This document shows, in pieces, positions 12,286 to 20,859 of a stretch of DNA of 64,000 bases. The notes under the pieces were generated by a model. The model was not told where the DNA came from. It saw only the letters and a list, made by a program, of their open reading frames with translations, and searched no databases. The stretch covers positions 124,001 to 188,000 of the forward strand of contig NZ_JAAIVF010000007.1 of assembly GCF_029589495.1 (NCBI RefSeq). The letters are read 5' to 3'. A program made the translations under genes and the position numbers. Origin of the DNA: Speluncibacter jeojiensis. GTDB taxonomy: Bacteria; Actinomycetota; Actinomycetes; Mycobacteriales; Mycobacteriaceae. Numbering within the stretch: the first letter of the stretch is position 1; each line of letters begins with the position of its first letter.

Positions 12286-12396
12286 ATGGGTTCGTCTGCT
12301 GATCAGCTCAACCAGTTCTCGGCCGTCGCCGGACTCGCCGGCGCACTCATCGCGCTGGTCGGCGCGGGCGCGGCGGTGGCGGCGCTGTCTGCCTGA
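12286..12396 (+). CDS. 36-residue hydrophobic small protein behind an iron box
   Basis: An ATG at 12286, with GAAGGAG nine bases upstream, opens a 36-codon frame ending TGA. The peptide has a short polar N-terminus (MGSSADQLNQF) and then an alanine/glycine/leucine/valine-rich helix of about 24 residues, long enough to span a membrane once. It is preceded by an iron box and followed directly by a strong hairpin terminator, so it looks like a complete one-gene transcription unit. I do not recognise a family. A second tiny hydrophobic peptide with similar gene architecture is at 22468. Inference: an iron-starvation-induced membrane peptide. Confidence 0.6.
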   Translation: MGSSADQLNQFSAVAGLAGALIALVGAGAAVAALSA

Positions 12397-12417
12397 TTCG
12401 GCGAACGACGCCGCGTC

Positions 12418-12449
12418 GATGCCGGTCCCGTACGGTCGGGGCCGGCATC
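12418..12449 (+). terminator. Hairpin terminator after the 36-residue peptide gene
   Basis: GATGCCGGTCCC (12418-12429) pairs with GGGGCCGGCATC (12438-12449) across an 8-base loop, with one G-T wobble. No T-run follows, as is common in high-GC actinobacteria. It sits between the peptide gene and the convergent RNase H remnant and could serve both. Confidence 0.65.
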
Positions 12450-12459
12450 CCCTCACTGG

Positions 12460-13190
12460 TCAGGCTGCGCGACTGTCGATGAGCTCCGCGACGATCGACG
12501 CCGCGACCGCGCGCTGGACGGCCGCGTCGATCTGCGCCTCGTGGCCGCGGCGGGCCGCGACCGCCAGCCGGTCCGCGCATTCGTTGAGTGGATGGCCGGA
12601 ATGCCCACGCACCCAGGAGAACCGGACCTTCCTGCCGAGCAGTGTGTGGCGGATCCGCTGCACGATTGCCGTGACCTCACCGTCGTCGGACTCGATTTCG
12701 AGGCATCGGTGGCGACCACAAGTTCGGGCAGGTCGACAAGTGCGGCCGGCGTCGACTCCTCGGGCAGATCCTCCTCGGCCCGAACGAATTCGGACAGCAC
12801 CTCGGCGGCGTCCGCGAGCAGCCGCACGAACCGGCCCCGCGCGGCCGGCACCAATCGCACGTGCGGAAACGACCCGGCAACCGCGGTCAACTCGCGCCGG
12901 ACCCCGCTGTCGGCGATGTGCAGTGGAAGCGGCTGCGCGAACGTCTCGGCGTGCCGATACAGGTGCGCGAACGCATCCAGTGCGGCCCCGTAGCGCGCCT
13001 CGGCGGTGTGACCCGCGTGTGTGAATGTCTCACTGGACTGTCCGCTCGGGCCGTCCAGCAGCGCCGCGGCAAGGGTGACGTCCTGTCCGTCCAGTCGGAG
13101 GCGGCGCAGGTGCTCCGCGGCGAGTGCCTCGAACAGCGGCGTCGGTGCGGGCGAGGTCATCACGGGTGTAGTCATCGCGGGCAGGGTCAT
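12460..13190 (-). pseudogene. RNase H-like gene broken by an internal deletion and frameshift
   Basis: Reading from the ATG at 13190 (GGAGG upstream), the frame encodes a roughly 160-residue N-terminal region ending in LVVATDASK, the first catalytic Asp motif of an RNase H fold. The homologous reading then jumps to another frame, ending in VRFSWVRGHSGHPLNECAD, the last conserved block of RNase HI. The part between them, which should carry the central Glu and second Asp, is missing, about 60 residues by family comparison. The C-terminal frame stops at 12460. Both halves are recognisable but no single frame joins them, so the product should be inactive. It lies at the left border of the restriction region. 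A sequencing error alone would not explain the missing middle. Confidence 0.75.
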
Positions 13191-13268
13191 GGGTGCGGCA
13201 ACTCCTCCAGGTCGGCGATCAGAACACCATGATCAACATTGAAGGAGGGCCTGACAAAGCAAAACCGC

Positions 13269-13284
13269 GATAGCTGGGGTTATC
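13269..13284. promoter_or_regulatory. GATA-N8-TATC motif, copy 1
   Basis: GATAGCTGGGGTTATC lies 96 bp before the ATG at 13381. The same 16-bp arrangement recurs at 26871 and 28926, upstream of the ATPase and hsdR genes. The outer GATA/TATC arms are inverted repeats, as expected for a dimeric regulator. Confidence 0.65.
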
Positions 13285-13380
13285 AAGCCGCCGAGAAATT
13301 CTGTCGGCAAGATCGGCTACATTGCTCAGGACACCGGCGACCGCCGATTCCTGCACTGTAGAGACGAGGTGTGACACCCG

Positions 13381-15414
13381 ATGCCCGGACAACCCGAGTT
13401 GCTGCTCTCCAAGCCGGACATCGCCGCGCTCGCGAAGGTCAAGCGCCCGGTCGTCTCGGTGTGGATCGGGCGTTATCGCGAGGGTGACCGCCCGTTTCCG
13501 ACCGCGGTGCGCCGCGGCGCCGGCGGGCGGGAGTGGTTCCGCGCCGACGAGATCGCCGACTGGCTGATCGACCGCGGGCTGGGCAACAACACCTCCCTGC
13601 GCGAGGACCTCGCTCTCCATGCCGCGCTCGACCACTCGGCCGACCTCTCCGCAGAGACGATGTTCGACGGCACCACCGCACTGCTGTGCCTCAAGGCGCT
13701 GCTCGGCGAGCAGCTGGCCGAGTTCGACCCCGACGACCTGCTCGACGAGGCCGACGACCTCGACCCCGACGACGAGTTCCTGCTGAGCGAGCTGACCGCG
13801 CTCGGCGACGAGCTGGAAACACTTGCCCGGCATGTCGATTCGATGGTCGATGCGGCCTATACCCCCGCAGCCGCGTTCGAGGAGCTGATGGCGGGCCGGT
13901 TCCGCCGCGGGCACGCCGACCTCGCGGACAGCGCGCTGTCGCGGTCTGCGCTGCGTCTGTGCGCGCAGGTGTGTGCGGCGATGGTGCCGGACACCGCGGT
14001 CGAGTCGACGGTGTTCGTCGACCCGTGGGACGGCAGCGACCTGCTCGTCGCGCTGCGCGGCGAACTGGACGAGAGCGTATCCGTGCAGGCGGCCACCGGC
14101 ACCGAGTCGACCGCGGCCGGCCGGTTGGCGCGACGCCGCCTCGCGACCCACGGGTGGCACCGCGCGGACGGGGGACTCGGCGGGTCCAGTCCGGTGATGG
14201 CGCTGACCCAGTTCCCGTCGCCCGCGACGCTCGCCTGGACCGACGAGCGGATCCTCACCGCGATCGACGACCTCGTCGTGCAGATGGGACCGGACCAGCG
14301 CGGCGTCATCATCGGACCCGCATCCGCGCTGATCGACACACTGGCAGGGCGGGACGAGGAGGCGATCCGCTCGGGCCTGCTGCGTACCGACCGGTTGCGC
14401 GCCGCGGTCCGGTTGCCCGAGGGGTTGTTGCTGACCCGTCCCGGTCAGGCGATGGCGCTGTGGGTGCTCGGTGCCGCCGACCCCGCGATCAAGCCGGCCG
14501 ACCGCTGGACGGTGCTTGCGGACCTGTCGGCCGGGGGACTGGACGATGTAGCCGCGGAGGCGCTGACCTCCGACGTGCTGGCGGCGCTGGGCACGTGGGA
14601 GTCGGTGCGCGCGCACGCCTTCCGCTACGGCGCGGTCGTCAAGACGGCCGAGGTGCTGGCGTCGGGAACGCTGACGCCGCCGCGCCGACCCGGGCGGGCG
14701 CAGGTGCGCGGCGGCCAGGCGGCCGGGCGGGTGCTGAGCCTGGTCGACGCGGTCAACCATGCGAGGTCGGTGGAGCCGCTGCGGTTGACGGTCGAGTACC
14801 GGGAACGGTCGACGGGCGTGTTGCCGACGGCGGGTGAACTGTCGGCGCAGTCGCTGCTGCGGGTGGTGCCGGGTAACCGGATCGCCGAGCGCGACATCAC
14901 CTCTCGACCCGATGAGGTCGGCGCGGTGCCGGTGATCGGGGCCGACGAGGTGACCGGCGCGGTACGGCTCGGCACGCGCTGCATCGACCGTCTCACGCTG
15001 ACCCGCGACTACCCGAACAGCCGCTACACCGAACCCGGCGACGTCGTGTTCTGCAGCAGCGGCAGTTTCGGGGCGATCGTCGACGAACAGGGCTCGTCGG
15101 TGGTGTGCTCGCCCGCGCGGATCCTCCGGGTGCGAAGGCCGGAGTCGTCCGGCCTGGTGCCCGAACTGATCGCCGCGCACCTCAATTCCGGCGACGGCCC
15201 GGCGCTGTGCCGCACGCCGTGGCGCCAGTGGACGATCCCACGCGTGCAGGCCGGCCAGGTGCGGCCGACCCGCGCGGCGCTGGCCGAACTGTCGCGACGA
15301 CGCCGGGAGGCCGCCGCGCTGGCCGACCGGCTCGACGCGTTGACAGGCGAACTGACCCGGGGCATCGCGCACGGCGCGCTGACGCCCACCCAGATGTCGA
15401 TGAAGGAAGGCTGA
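13381..15414 (+). CDS. HTH / degenerate N6-methylase / HsdS-like fusion protein of a type I restriction locus
   Basis: The 677-residue protein starts with a helix-turn-helix-like domain (LLSKPDIAALAKVKRPVVS to EWFRADEIADWLIDRG, about 7-62). It continues with an acidic helical region and a segment laid out like the HsdM methylase core: VFVDPWDGSDLL at 211-222 stands where HsdM has its S-adenosylmethionine motif DPxxGSGG, and VRLPEGLLLTRPGQAMALWVLG resembles the late HsdM strand. The catalytic NPPF motif is absent; ALTQFPSP (274-281) is the nearest counterpart, so methyl transfer is unlikely. Residues from about 500 resemble a type I target-recognition domain plus coiled coil (PGDVVFCSSGSFGAIV). 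hsdM starts 7 bp after its stop. Inference: a DNA-binding regulator or accessory specificity subunit of the downstream methylase. Confidence 0.7.
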   Translation: MPGQPELLLSKPDIAALAKVKRPVVSVWIGRYREGDRPFPTAVRRGAGGREWFRADEIADWLIDRGLGNNTSLREDLALHAALDHSADLSAETMFDGTTALLCLKALLGEQLAEFDPDDLLDEADDLDPDDEFLLSELTALGDELETLARHVDSMVDAAYTPAAAFEELMAGRFRRGHADLADSALSRSALRLCAQVCAAMVPDTAVESTVFVDPWDGSDLLVALRGELDESVSVQAATGTESTAAGRLARRRLATHGWHRADGGLGGSSPVMALTQFPSPATLAWTDERILTAIDDLVVQMGPDQRGVIIGPASALIDTLAGRDEEAIRSGLLRTDRLRAAVRLPEGLLLTRPGQAMALWVLGAADPAIKPADRWTVLADLSAGGLDDVAAEALTSDVLAALGTWESVRAHAFRYGAVVKTAEVLASGTLTPPRRPGRAQVRGGQAAGRVLSLVDAVNHARSVEPLRLTVEYRERSTGVLPTAGELSAQSLLRVVPGNRIAERDITSRPDEVGAVPVIGADEVTGAVRLGTRCIDRLTLTRDYPNSRYTEPGDVVFCSSGSFGAIVDEQGSSVVCSPARILRVRRPESSGLVPELIAAHLNSGDGPALCRTPWRQWTIPRVQAGQVRPTRAALAELSRRRREAAALADRLDALTGELTRGIAHGALTPTQMSMKEG

Positions 15415-15420
15415 AAACCA

Positions 15421-17037
15421 GTGCCCCCCAGGAAGAAGACGGCCGAACAGGCGCCGTCGACCATGAAGGAACTCAAGGACACCCTGTGGAAGGCCGCCGA
15501 CAAGCTGCGCGGCTCCATGGACGCGTCCCAGTACAAGGACGTGATCCTGGGCCTGGTGTTCCTCAAGTACGTCTCGGATGCGTTCGAGGAGCGGCGCGGG
15601 CAGATCCGCGACGAGTTGCTCGCCGACGGCATCGGCGAGGACCAGGTCGCCGACTTCCTCGACGACAAGGACGAGTACCTGGGCAACGGCGTGTTCTGGG
15701 TGCCGCCGTTGGCCCGGTGGTCGTACCTGGCGGCGAACGCCAAGGGCGTGCAGGCCTCCGAGCAGACCCCGGGGGTGACGGCCGGCGAGCTGGTCGACCA
15801 GGCGATGCGCGAGATCATGGCCGGAAACCGTTCCGCGCTCGAGGGCACGCTGCCGATGATCTACAACCGCGACAGCGTCGATCAGCGCCGGCTCGGCGAG
15901 CTGATCGACCTGCTGGGCGACACCCGCTTCACCGGGCACGGCGCGACGCGGGCGCGGGATCTGCTCGGTGAGGTGTACGAGTACTTCCTGGAGAAGTTCG
16001 CCCGCGCCGAGGGCAAGCGCGGCGGCGAGTTCTACACGCCCGCCGGGGTGGTGCGGGTGCTCGTCGAGATGCTCGAACCGTTCGAGGGTCGGGTGTACGA
16101 CCCGTGCTGCGGCTCGGGAGGCATGTTCGTGCAGACGGAGAAGTTCATCGAACGGCACGGTGGCAACGCGACCGAGGTGTCGGTGTACGGGCAGGAGCTC
16201 AACGAGCGCACCTGGCGGATGGCGAAGATGAACCTGGCGATCCACGGGATCAACGGGAACCTCGCCGATCGGTGGGAGGACACATTCGCCCGCGACAAGC
16301 ACCCGGACCTGCTGGCCGACTTCGTGCTGGCGAATCCGCCGTTCAACATCAAGGACTGGGCGCGCAAGGAGGACGACAGCCGTTGGCGTTTCGGTGTACC
16401 GCCGGCCGGAAACGCGAACTACGCGTGGATCCAGCACATCGTCTCGAAGTTGTCGGCTCGGGGGAGTGCCGGCATCGTCATGGCGAACGGGTCGATGTCG
16501 TCGAATTCCGGTGGCGAGGGCCAGATCCGCGCGCAGCTGGTCGAGGCGGACCTGGTGTCGTGCATGATCGCGTTGCCCACACAGCTGTTCCGCAGCACCG
16601 GCATTCCGGTGTGCGTGTGGTTCCTGTCCAAGGACAAGGCGAAGGGCCCGAAGGGGAGCGTCGACCGGCAGGGGCAGGTGCTGTTCATCGACGCGCGCGA
16701 CCTCGGCCACATGGTCGACCGGGCCGAACGGGCGCTGTCCGATGAGGACATCGCGAAGATTGCCGGCACCTTCCACGCCTGGCGCGGAACGCAATCCGCC
16801 GCGGGTGCGGAATATGTCGACGAGCCGGGCTTCTGCTACTCGGCGACCCTGCCCGAGATCAAGGAAGCCGACTACGCGCTGACCCCGGGCAGGTATGTCG
16901 GTGCCGCGCCGATCGAGGACGACGGCGAGCCGATCGAGGAGAAGCTGGAGCGGCTGACGAAGGAGCTGTACGCGCAGTTCGACGAGAGCGAGCGGTTGGC
17001 GAAGGTCGTGCGGGAGCAGCTGGGGAGGGTGCTGTGA
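15421..17037 (+). CDS. hsdM: Type I restriction-modification system DNA-methyltransferase subunit HsdM
   Basis: HsdM transfers a methyl group from S-adenosylmethionine to adenine N6 in the target set by HsdS, and is also needed for cleavage by HsdR. The 538-residue product has the N-terminal helical HsdM domain (LKDTLWKAADKLRGSMDAS, LVFLKYVSDAFEER), the cofactor motif DPCCGSGGMF beginning at 227 and the catalytic NPPF at 305-308, all intact. The length is normal for the family. The GTG at 15421 is the only start near the preceding gene. The stop overlaps the hsdS start by 4 bp, so the two subunits are probably translationally coupled. Confidence 0.96.
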   Translation: MPPRKKTAEQAPSTMKELKDTLWKAADKLRGSMDASQYKDVILGLVFLKYVSDAFEERRGQIRDELLADGIGEDQVADFLDDKDEYLGNGVFWVPPLARWSYLAANAKGVQASEQTPGVTAGELVDQAMREIMAGNRSALEGTLPMIYNRDSVDQRRLGELIDLLGDTRFTGHGATRARDLLGEVYEYFLEKFARAEGKRGGEFYTPAGVVRVLVEMLEPFEGRVYDPCCGSGGMFVQTEKFIERHGGNATEVSVYGQELNERTWRMAKMNLAIHGINGNLADRWEDTFARDKHPDLLADFVLANPPFNIKDWARKEDDSRWRFGVPPAGNANYAWIQHIVSKLSARGSAGIVMANGSMSSNSGGEGQIRAQLVEADLVSCMIALPTQLFRSTGIPVCVWFLSKDKAKGPKGSVDRQGQVLFIDARDLGHMVDRAERALSDEDIAKIAGTFHAWRGTQSAAGAEYVDEPGFCYSATLPEIKEADYALTPGRYVGAAPIEDDGEPIEEKLERLTKELYAQFDESERLAKVVREQLGRVL

Positions 17038-18224
17038 GTACTAACCTGGGTGATCACGTCAGCCTTTGCCGCGGCACGACCTACAAGAGTCTCCTCCTCG
17101 ATGAGCCGGGCCCAATGCTTCTTGGCCTAGGCTCGATCCAGCGTAACGGCGGCTTCAAGGGCGATGGGCTGCGCACGTATGGCGGGGATAGCCCTGCGAA
17201 GGTCCTGATATATCCGGGTGACATCTACGTTTCGCTGAAGGACGTAACTCATAGCGCGGACCTGCTAGGAGCCGTGGCGTGCGTTCCGGAGCAGATTGAA
17301 TGTGGCCGGTTGACACAGGACACCGTGAAGTTGGAGTTCGATGGTCTGCCGATCGATCGGAGGTACGTCTACTGGGCGTTGCGGACTCCTCAGTACCGCT
17401 CCTACTGCCGGGAACGTGCGACGGGCACGACCAACCTCGGGCTATCGCGAGCAGACTTTTTCGCTTTCGGACTTCCCGCGCCCACCAAAGAGAGGCTGGC
17501 GCTTGTCGAGTTGTTGGACTCGATCGACGACAAGGTCGCCGCAAACCGCAGGCTGGCAGAGACTGCGGACGAACTCGCGGAAACGATCTTCCGCAATGCA
17601 GTTGCCGGTGATGGTCCCGACCATGAGCTGCGCGAGGTCGCAGGTCTGATTACTCGGGGAGTGGCACCGAAATACACCGACGACGAGACCGAACTGACAG
17701 TCCTAAACCAGAAATGCATCCGAAGCAAGCGAATCGACCTGACTCCAGCTCGAAGGACGTTATCCGCCAAAGTGGCGGATACCAAGCGCCTGTGCATAAA
17801 CGATGTTCTGGTAAATTCCACTGGGGCAGGGACTTTGGGGCGTGTCGCTCGCTGGGTGCTGGGCATCGAAGCCACTGTTGATTCGCACGTGTCGATCGTC
17901 AGGTTTGACCCCACACGAGTCGACGAGGTGTGCGCGGGGTTTGCCGTCCTGCATATGCAGGAGGTCATTGAGATGATGGGTGAAGGAAGCACAGGGCAGA
18001 CAGAGCTGTCTCGAGACCAACTCGGCAAGCTGCGCCTGCGATTCATTGCACGGGAACGTGAGCCACATGTCTCCGCTCAGCTTCAGTCACTGTCCTCGGC
18101 GTCGATCGTGCACCTTGCAGAGAACGAGAAGCTTGCCACCCTCCGCGACACCCTGCTCCCGCGCCTTATGTCCGGCGAACTCCGGGTCAAGGACGCCGAG
18201 CGCCTTGCCGAGGCTGTTCTGTGA
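17034..18224 (+). CDS. hsdS: Type I restriction-modification specificity subunit HsdS
   Basis: HsdS picks the bipartite DNA target of the type I complex. The 396-residue protein has two halves, each a target-recognition domain followed by a helical spacer. Half one contains LIYPGDIYVSLKD and ends near LDSIDDKVAANRRLAETADELAETIF; half two ends with LATLRDTLLPRLMSGELRV. The GTG start overlaps the hsdM stop as GTGA, with GGGGAGGG as ribosome binding site. The sequence is visibly richer in A and T than its neighbours, as often seen for exchangeable specificity genes. Its own stop overlaps the next gene in the same GTGA manner. Confidence 0.93.
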   Translation: MSTNLGDHVSLCRGTTYKSLLLDEPGPMLLGLGSIQRNGGFKGDGLRTYGGDSPAKVLIYPGDIYVSLKDVTHSADLLGAVACVPEQIECGRLTQDTVKLEFDGLPIDRRYVYWALRTPQYRSYCRERATGTTNLGLSRADFFAFGLPAPTKERLALVELLDSIDDKVAANRRLAETADELAETIFRNAVAGDGPDHELREVAGLITRGVAPKYTDDETELTVLNQKCIRSKRIDLTPARRTLSAKVADTKRLCINDVLVNSTGAGTLGRVARWVLGIEATVDSHVSIVRFDPTRVDEVCAGFAVLHMQEVIEMMGEGSTGQTELSRDQLGKLRLRFIAREREPHVSAQLQSLSSASIVHLAENEKLATLRDTLLPRLMSGELRVKDAERLAEAVL

Positions 18225-18709
18225 CCCACGACACTCGGCAGGAAGTCGACCCGTTCGCCGGCCTCACTCGCAGTCCAGAGCGGGTAGTCGCCGAACTCAC
18301 ATCCGTCGACTGGGCGGACCTGCAATCACTGGTCGAGCGGGTCAACGCACATTCTGGGGCGTTCGGCAGCTTTCAGCCCGCCGAGCAGATCGGTGAGAAC
18401 CACTGGGCAACGGGCTATCCCGTCCACAACGAATTGGTCAGAGAGGCGACGCAGTTCGTCTACGAGCGCCAACTCGTGCTCCTCGGATTGAACTGGACCG
18501 AGTGGGATGAGGGGCAGCGCCGATACCAGCGCGGCGAGTTCATCGACGAGATCGCGCAACTCGATCTGCGAGAAGTATTGGCGTACATCACGATGCTCAT
18601 TCGTGCCGACCGCTTCTCCGAAGGTGCGTTGCTCGACGCATTCGACAGGCGCGTGATGCCCGCGTTGCTCAACCGACTGCTCGACTTCAAGCCCCGAGGT
18701 AGAACATGA
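18221..18709 (+). CDS. DUF6508-like hypothetical protein in the hsd operon
   Basis: A soluble, acidic 162-residue protein with no signal peptide. The C-terminal part (VLAYITMLIRADRFSEGALLDAFDRRVMPALLNRL) matches my recollection of DUF6508, a family often placed behind hsdS genes; its function is not known. It starts at a GTG overlapping the hsdS stop by 4 bp and ends overlapping the next start as ATGA, so it must be translated with the restriction operon. This position argues for a role in the system, for example assembly, control or immunity, but nothing in the sequence shows which. Confidence 0.75.
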   Translation: MTHDTRQEVDPFAGLTRSPERVVAELTSVDWADLQSLVERVNAHSGAFGSFQPAEQIGENHWATGYPVHNELVREATQFVYERQLVLLGLNWTEWDEGQRRYQRGEFIDEIAQLDLREVLAYITMLIRADRFSEGALLDAFDRRVMPALLNRLLDFKPRGRT

Positions 18710-19497
18710 AGCCGTTCCTTCCGTATCTGCGTGTGCTCGCCGGGTTCCTCGCGGCCGTCTTCGTGTGGGTGTCGCTCAAGTCGCTGGTCCACGGCGAGAT
18801 CGCCGGTGCCGTCGTCGGCCTGCTCATGGGTGCCGGTATTGCCTATCTGGCGGTCGGGCAACCGCTTCGGCAACGTCGTGCGCACCAGCGCGACGAGTAC
18901 GCCGCGCTGGCCGCGCGTGCCGATGCCGCCTACGCCGCGGACCTGCGTGGCGACACGGTTGTGCCACCGCCTCCTCCCGCATCGTTGAAGCCGAAGGCGC
19001 GCAAGGGCGTTGTGATCGCGGCTGTCGTTGCTGCCGTACTGTTCCTGTTCGGTGTGGTCAATGATCTGACCGATGGTGATCAGCAATCGAAGCCGTCGTC
19101 CGGTCCAGCGGCGACGTCGATTGCGCCGGCGCTACCGGTGCGCGCGAGCGCAATGCCGCCGACCACCACCGACGCGCCGACCACCACGATGGCGCCGACC
19201 ACGACGGCCGAGTCCGCGGCGGTGACGACCGCACCGCTGCCGGCGGCCGCGGCGAGTGCGGCGGGCGGCGACATGCCGGACGTGATGTGCATGAACCTGC
19301 AGGACGCGCAAGATCTGATCCAGCAGCACGGTGTGTTCTACTCGCGCAGTCGCGACGCGACCGGCAAGGGGTGCCACCAGGTTCTGGACCGCAATTGGGT
19401 TGTGGTGCAGCAGTCTCCGTCGCCGGGAACGCCGATCGGTGAGGGCGACGCGGTGCTGTCGGTGGTGAAGAAGGGCGAGCCCGGCGACTGCTCGTAG
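18706..19497 (+). CDS. Membrane protein with a C-terminal PASTA-type domain
   Basis: The 263-residue protein has two hydrophobic N-terminal segments (about 8-50), a short cytoplasmic-looking region, a third membrane segment (VVIAAVVAAVLFLFGVV, about 103-119), a Thr/Pro/Ala-rich linker, and a C-terminal domain with MPDVMCMNLQDAQDLIQQHG, QVLDRNWVVVQQSPSPG and VLSVVKKGEP that reads as a PASTA domain with two extra cysteines. PASTA domains usually bind cell-wall material. The ATG overlaps the stop of the DUF6508-like gene by 4 bp, which couples it to hsdS despite being a membrane protein. It may be an accidental operon neighbour or a real component. Confidence 0.8.
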   Translation: MKPFLPYLRVLAGFLAAVFVWVSLKSLVHGEIAGAVVGLLMGAGIAYLAVGQPLRQRRAHQRDEYAALAARADAAYAADLRGDTVVPPPPPASLKPKARKGVVIAAVVAAVLFLFGVVNDLTDGDQQSKPSSGPAATSIAPALPVRASAMPPTTTDAPTTTMAPTTTAESAAVTTAPLPAAAASAAGGDMPDVMCMNLQDAQDLIQQHGVFYSRSRDATGKGCHQVLDRNWVVVQQSPSPGTPIGEGDAVLSVVKKGEPGDCS

Positions 19498-19549
19498 GCT
19501 CCCCTCGGGTCTGCCCTGTGCAGCGCCCACTTGCGATAGGTTGGCGCAC

Positions 19550-20221
19550 ATGGGGCAAGTGGCGAGGGGCTCGGCGCTGACAGGCGCGCTTGTCGTCGTG
19601 GTGGCGGCCGTTGCGGGCTGTGGCGGCGACTCCGACACTCGTTCGGCGATCACTCTGTCGACTCCGACGTCATCGGCGCAGCTTCCGCCCAACGTGAGTC
19701 CGCTGTCCAAGTCCGGGAGGATCGACGTGGGGTCCGGTTCGGCCGCTGCGCCCGCCACCGAACCTCCGGTGTCACTGCCGACATTGGAGTCCGTGCCCCC
19801 GGGTGTCAGCGCGATGGCGCCGCCGGCAGACGTGGCGGTGACGGACGTTCACATCGAGCACCACCCGGATTTCGATCGGGTGGTGTACACATTGGCCGGG
19901 GACGGCACCGTCTTCTGGCAGGCCAAGCGGGTTGCCGAAGCCGTCCAGCACGGCGAAGAGGGTGCGAGGGTGGACGTCGACGGCAGAGGACTGCTGCAGG
20001 TCGACATCATGGGGACGTCGCCGAGGACGAGCAGCGGCGCGCAGCAGTATGCAGGCCAGGTCATGTCGCCGGCGCAAGCGCAGTCGATTGCCGCGGTGTC
20101 CATCGGTGGGAGCGTCGGACAGATCACCCAGTCGTTCGTCGGCACCGTCGCACCTCACCCGGAATTCGCCGCACACACCATCACGGAACCCACCCAGCTT
20201 GCCGTGGACATCTATCGATAG
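19550..20221 (+). CDS. AMIN-like domain lipoprotein
   Basis: The 223-residue product has a signal peptide ending in a lipobox (VVVVAAVAGC, lipidated Cys near residue 24), a low-complexity linker, and a domain with DVHIEHHPDFDRVVYTLAG and TEPTQLAVDIYR that resembles the AMIN-like domain of actinobacterial lipoproteins, proposed to bind cell-wall components. The ATG at 19550, nine bases after GATAGG, is preferred over a TTG nine bases earlier. It follows the PASTA gene by about 50 bp on the same strand and may be read through from it. Confidence 0.8.
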   Translation: MGQVARGSALTGALVVVVAAVAGCGGDSDTRSAITLSTPTSSAQLPPNVSPLSKSGRIDVGSGSAAAPATEPPVSLPTLESVPPGVSAMAPPADVAVTDVHIEHHPDFDRVVYTLAGDGTVFWQAKRVAEAVQHGEEGARVDVDGRGLLQVDIMGTSPRTSSGAQQYAGQVMSPAQAQSIAAVSIGGSVGQITQSFVGTVAPHPEFAAHTITEPTQLAVDIYR

Positions 20222-20283
20222 GCGGGGCTCCGGCTGCGAAGGAGCCCATCGGTTTTCGTCAGGGCGTCGACGCCGGCTGCCAC

Positions 20284-20859
20284 TCAGGTGCCGGCAGGCA
20301 TGAACTGGGAGATCAGCCGAGCGGTGTCCTCGATGCCCTCGCAACTGGGGGCGTCGGGGGCGACGGATTTGGACGTCCGGGTCAGGATCACGATGCCGTA
20401 GGAAGTCTGCATCGCCAGCGAGCACCCGCCGTCCTCAGGAATTGTCAACGCCTGGCGTTTGTCGATCACTGTCGGCGTGAAGGCGGTGTTTTCCCGCTTT
20501 TCCTTCGCCTGTTCCTCCGCGAAACCGACATTTCCGGACGAGATGCTGATGACAAAGTCTGACGAATTGAAGCTGCAGGACAGGAAGGTGTAGTCGCCGG
20601 CGGGAAAGTCGGTCTTGCGGCGGGTCTCGGGACGGTAGCCGAGCTGGGTGATCTGGGCGTCGCTCAGGTCGAGGCAGGGGTCGAAGGCGACCGGCGGGCG
20701 ACCGGAGTTGTCGGTGATGCGGGGCGTGCGGGTCGTGGTCGGTGCGGCAGTAGCAGAGGTCGTGGGCGCCGCGGTTCCTGTCGACGGCGACGAGCACCCC
20801 GAGAGCACCGCGGCTACCGCCAGTGCCAGCACGCCCACCAGGCGACTACTTGTGCTCAC
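20284..20859 (-). CDS. DUF3558 lipoprotein
   Basis: The 191-residue protein has a signal peptide with lipobox AVLSGC, a Thr/Ala/Pro linker and a globular domain starting FDPCLDLSDAQITQLGY, followed by CSFNS and GGCSLAMQTSYG, the cysteine pattern of DUF3558. This family is restricted mainly to Mycobacteriales and has no known activity. Its ATG overlaps the stop of the upstream small helical gene by 4 bp, forming a two-gene minus-strand operon. Confidence 0.85.
   Translation of the reverse strand: MSTSSRLVGVLALAVAAVLSGCSSPSTGTAAPTTSATAAPTTTRTPRITDNSGRPPVAFDPCLDLSDAQITQLGYRPETRRKTDFPAGDYTFLSCSFNSSDFVISISSGNVGFAEEQAKEKRENTAFTPTVIDKRQALTIPEDGGCSLAMQTSYGIVILTRTSKSVAPDAPSCEGIEDTARLISQFMPAGT

Noticed and set aside
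13219-16794. A 1191-codon open frame antisense to the hsd operon
   Set aside because: Low-complexity Arg/Gln/His composition and full overlap with clear hsdM and pseudo-methylase coding sequence.
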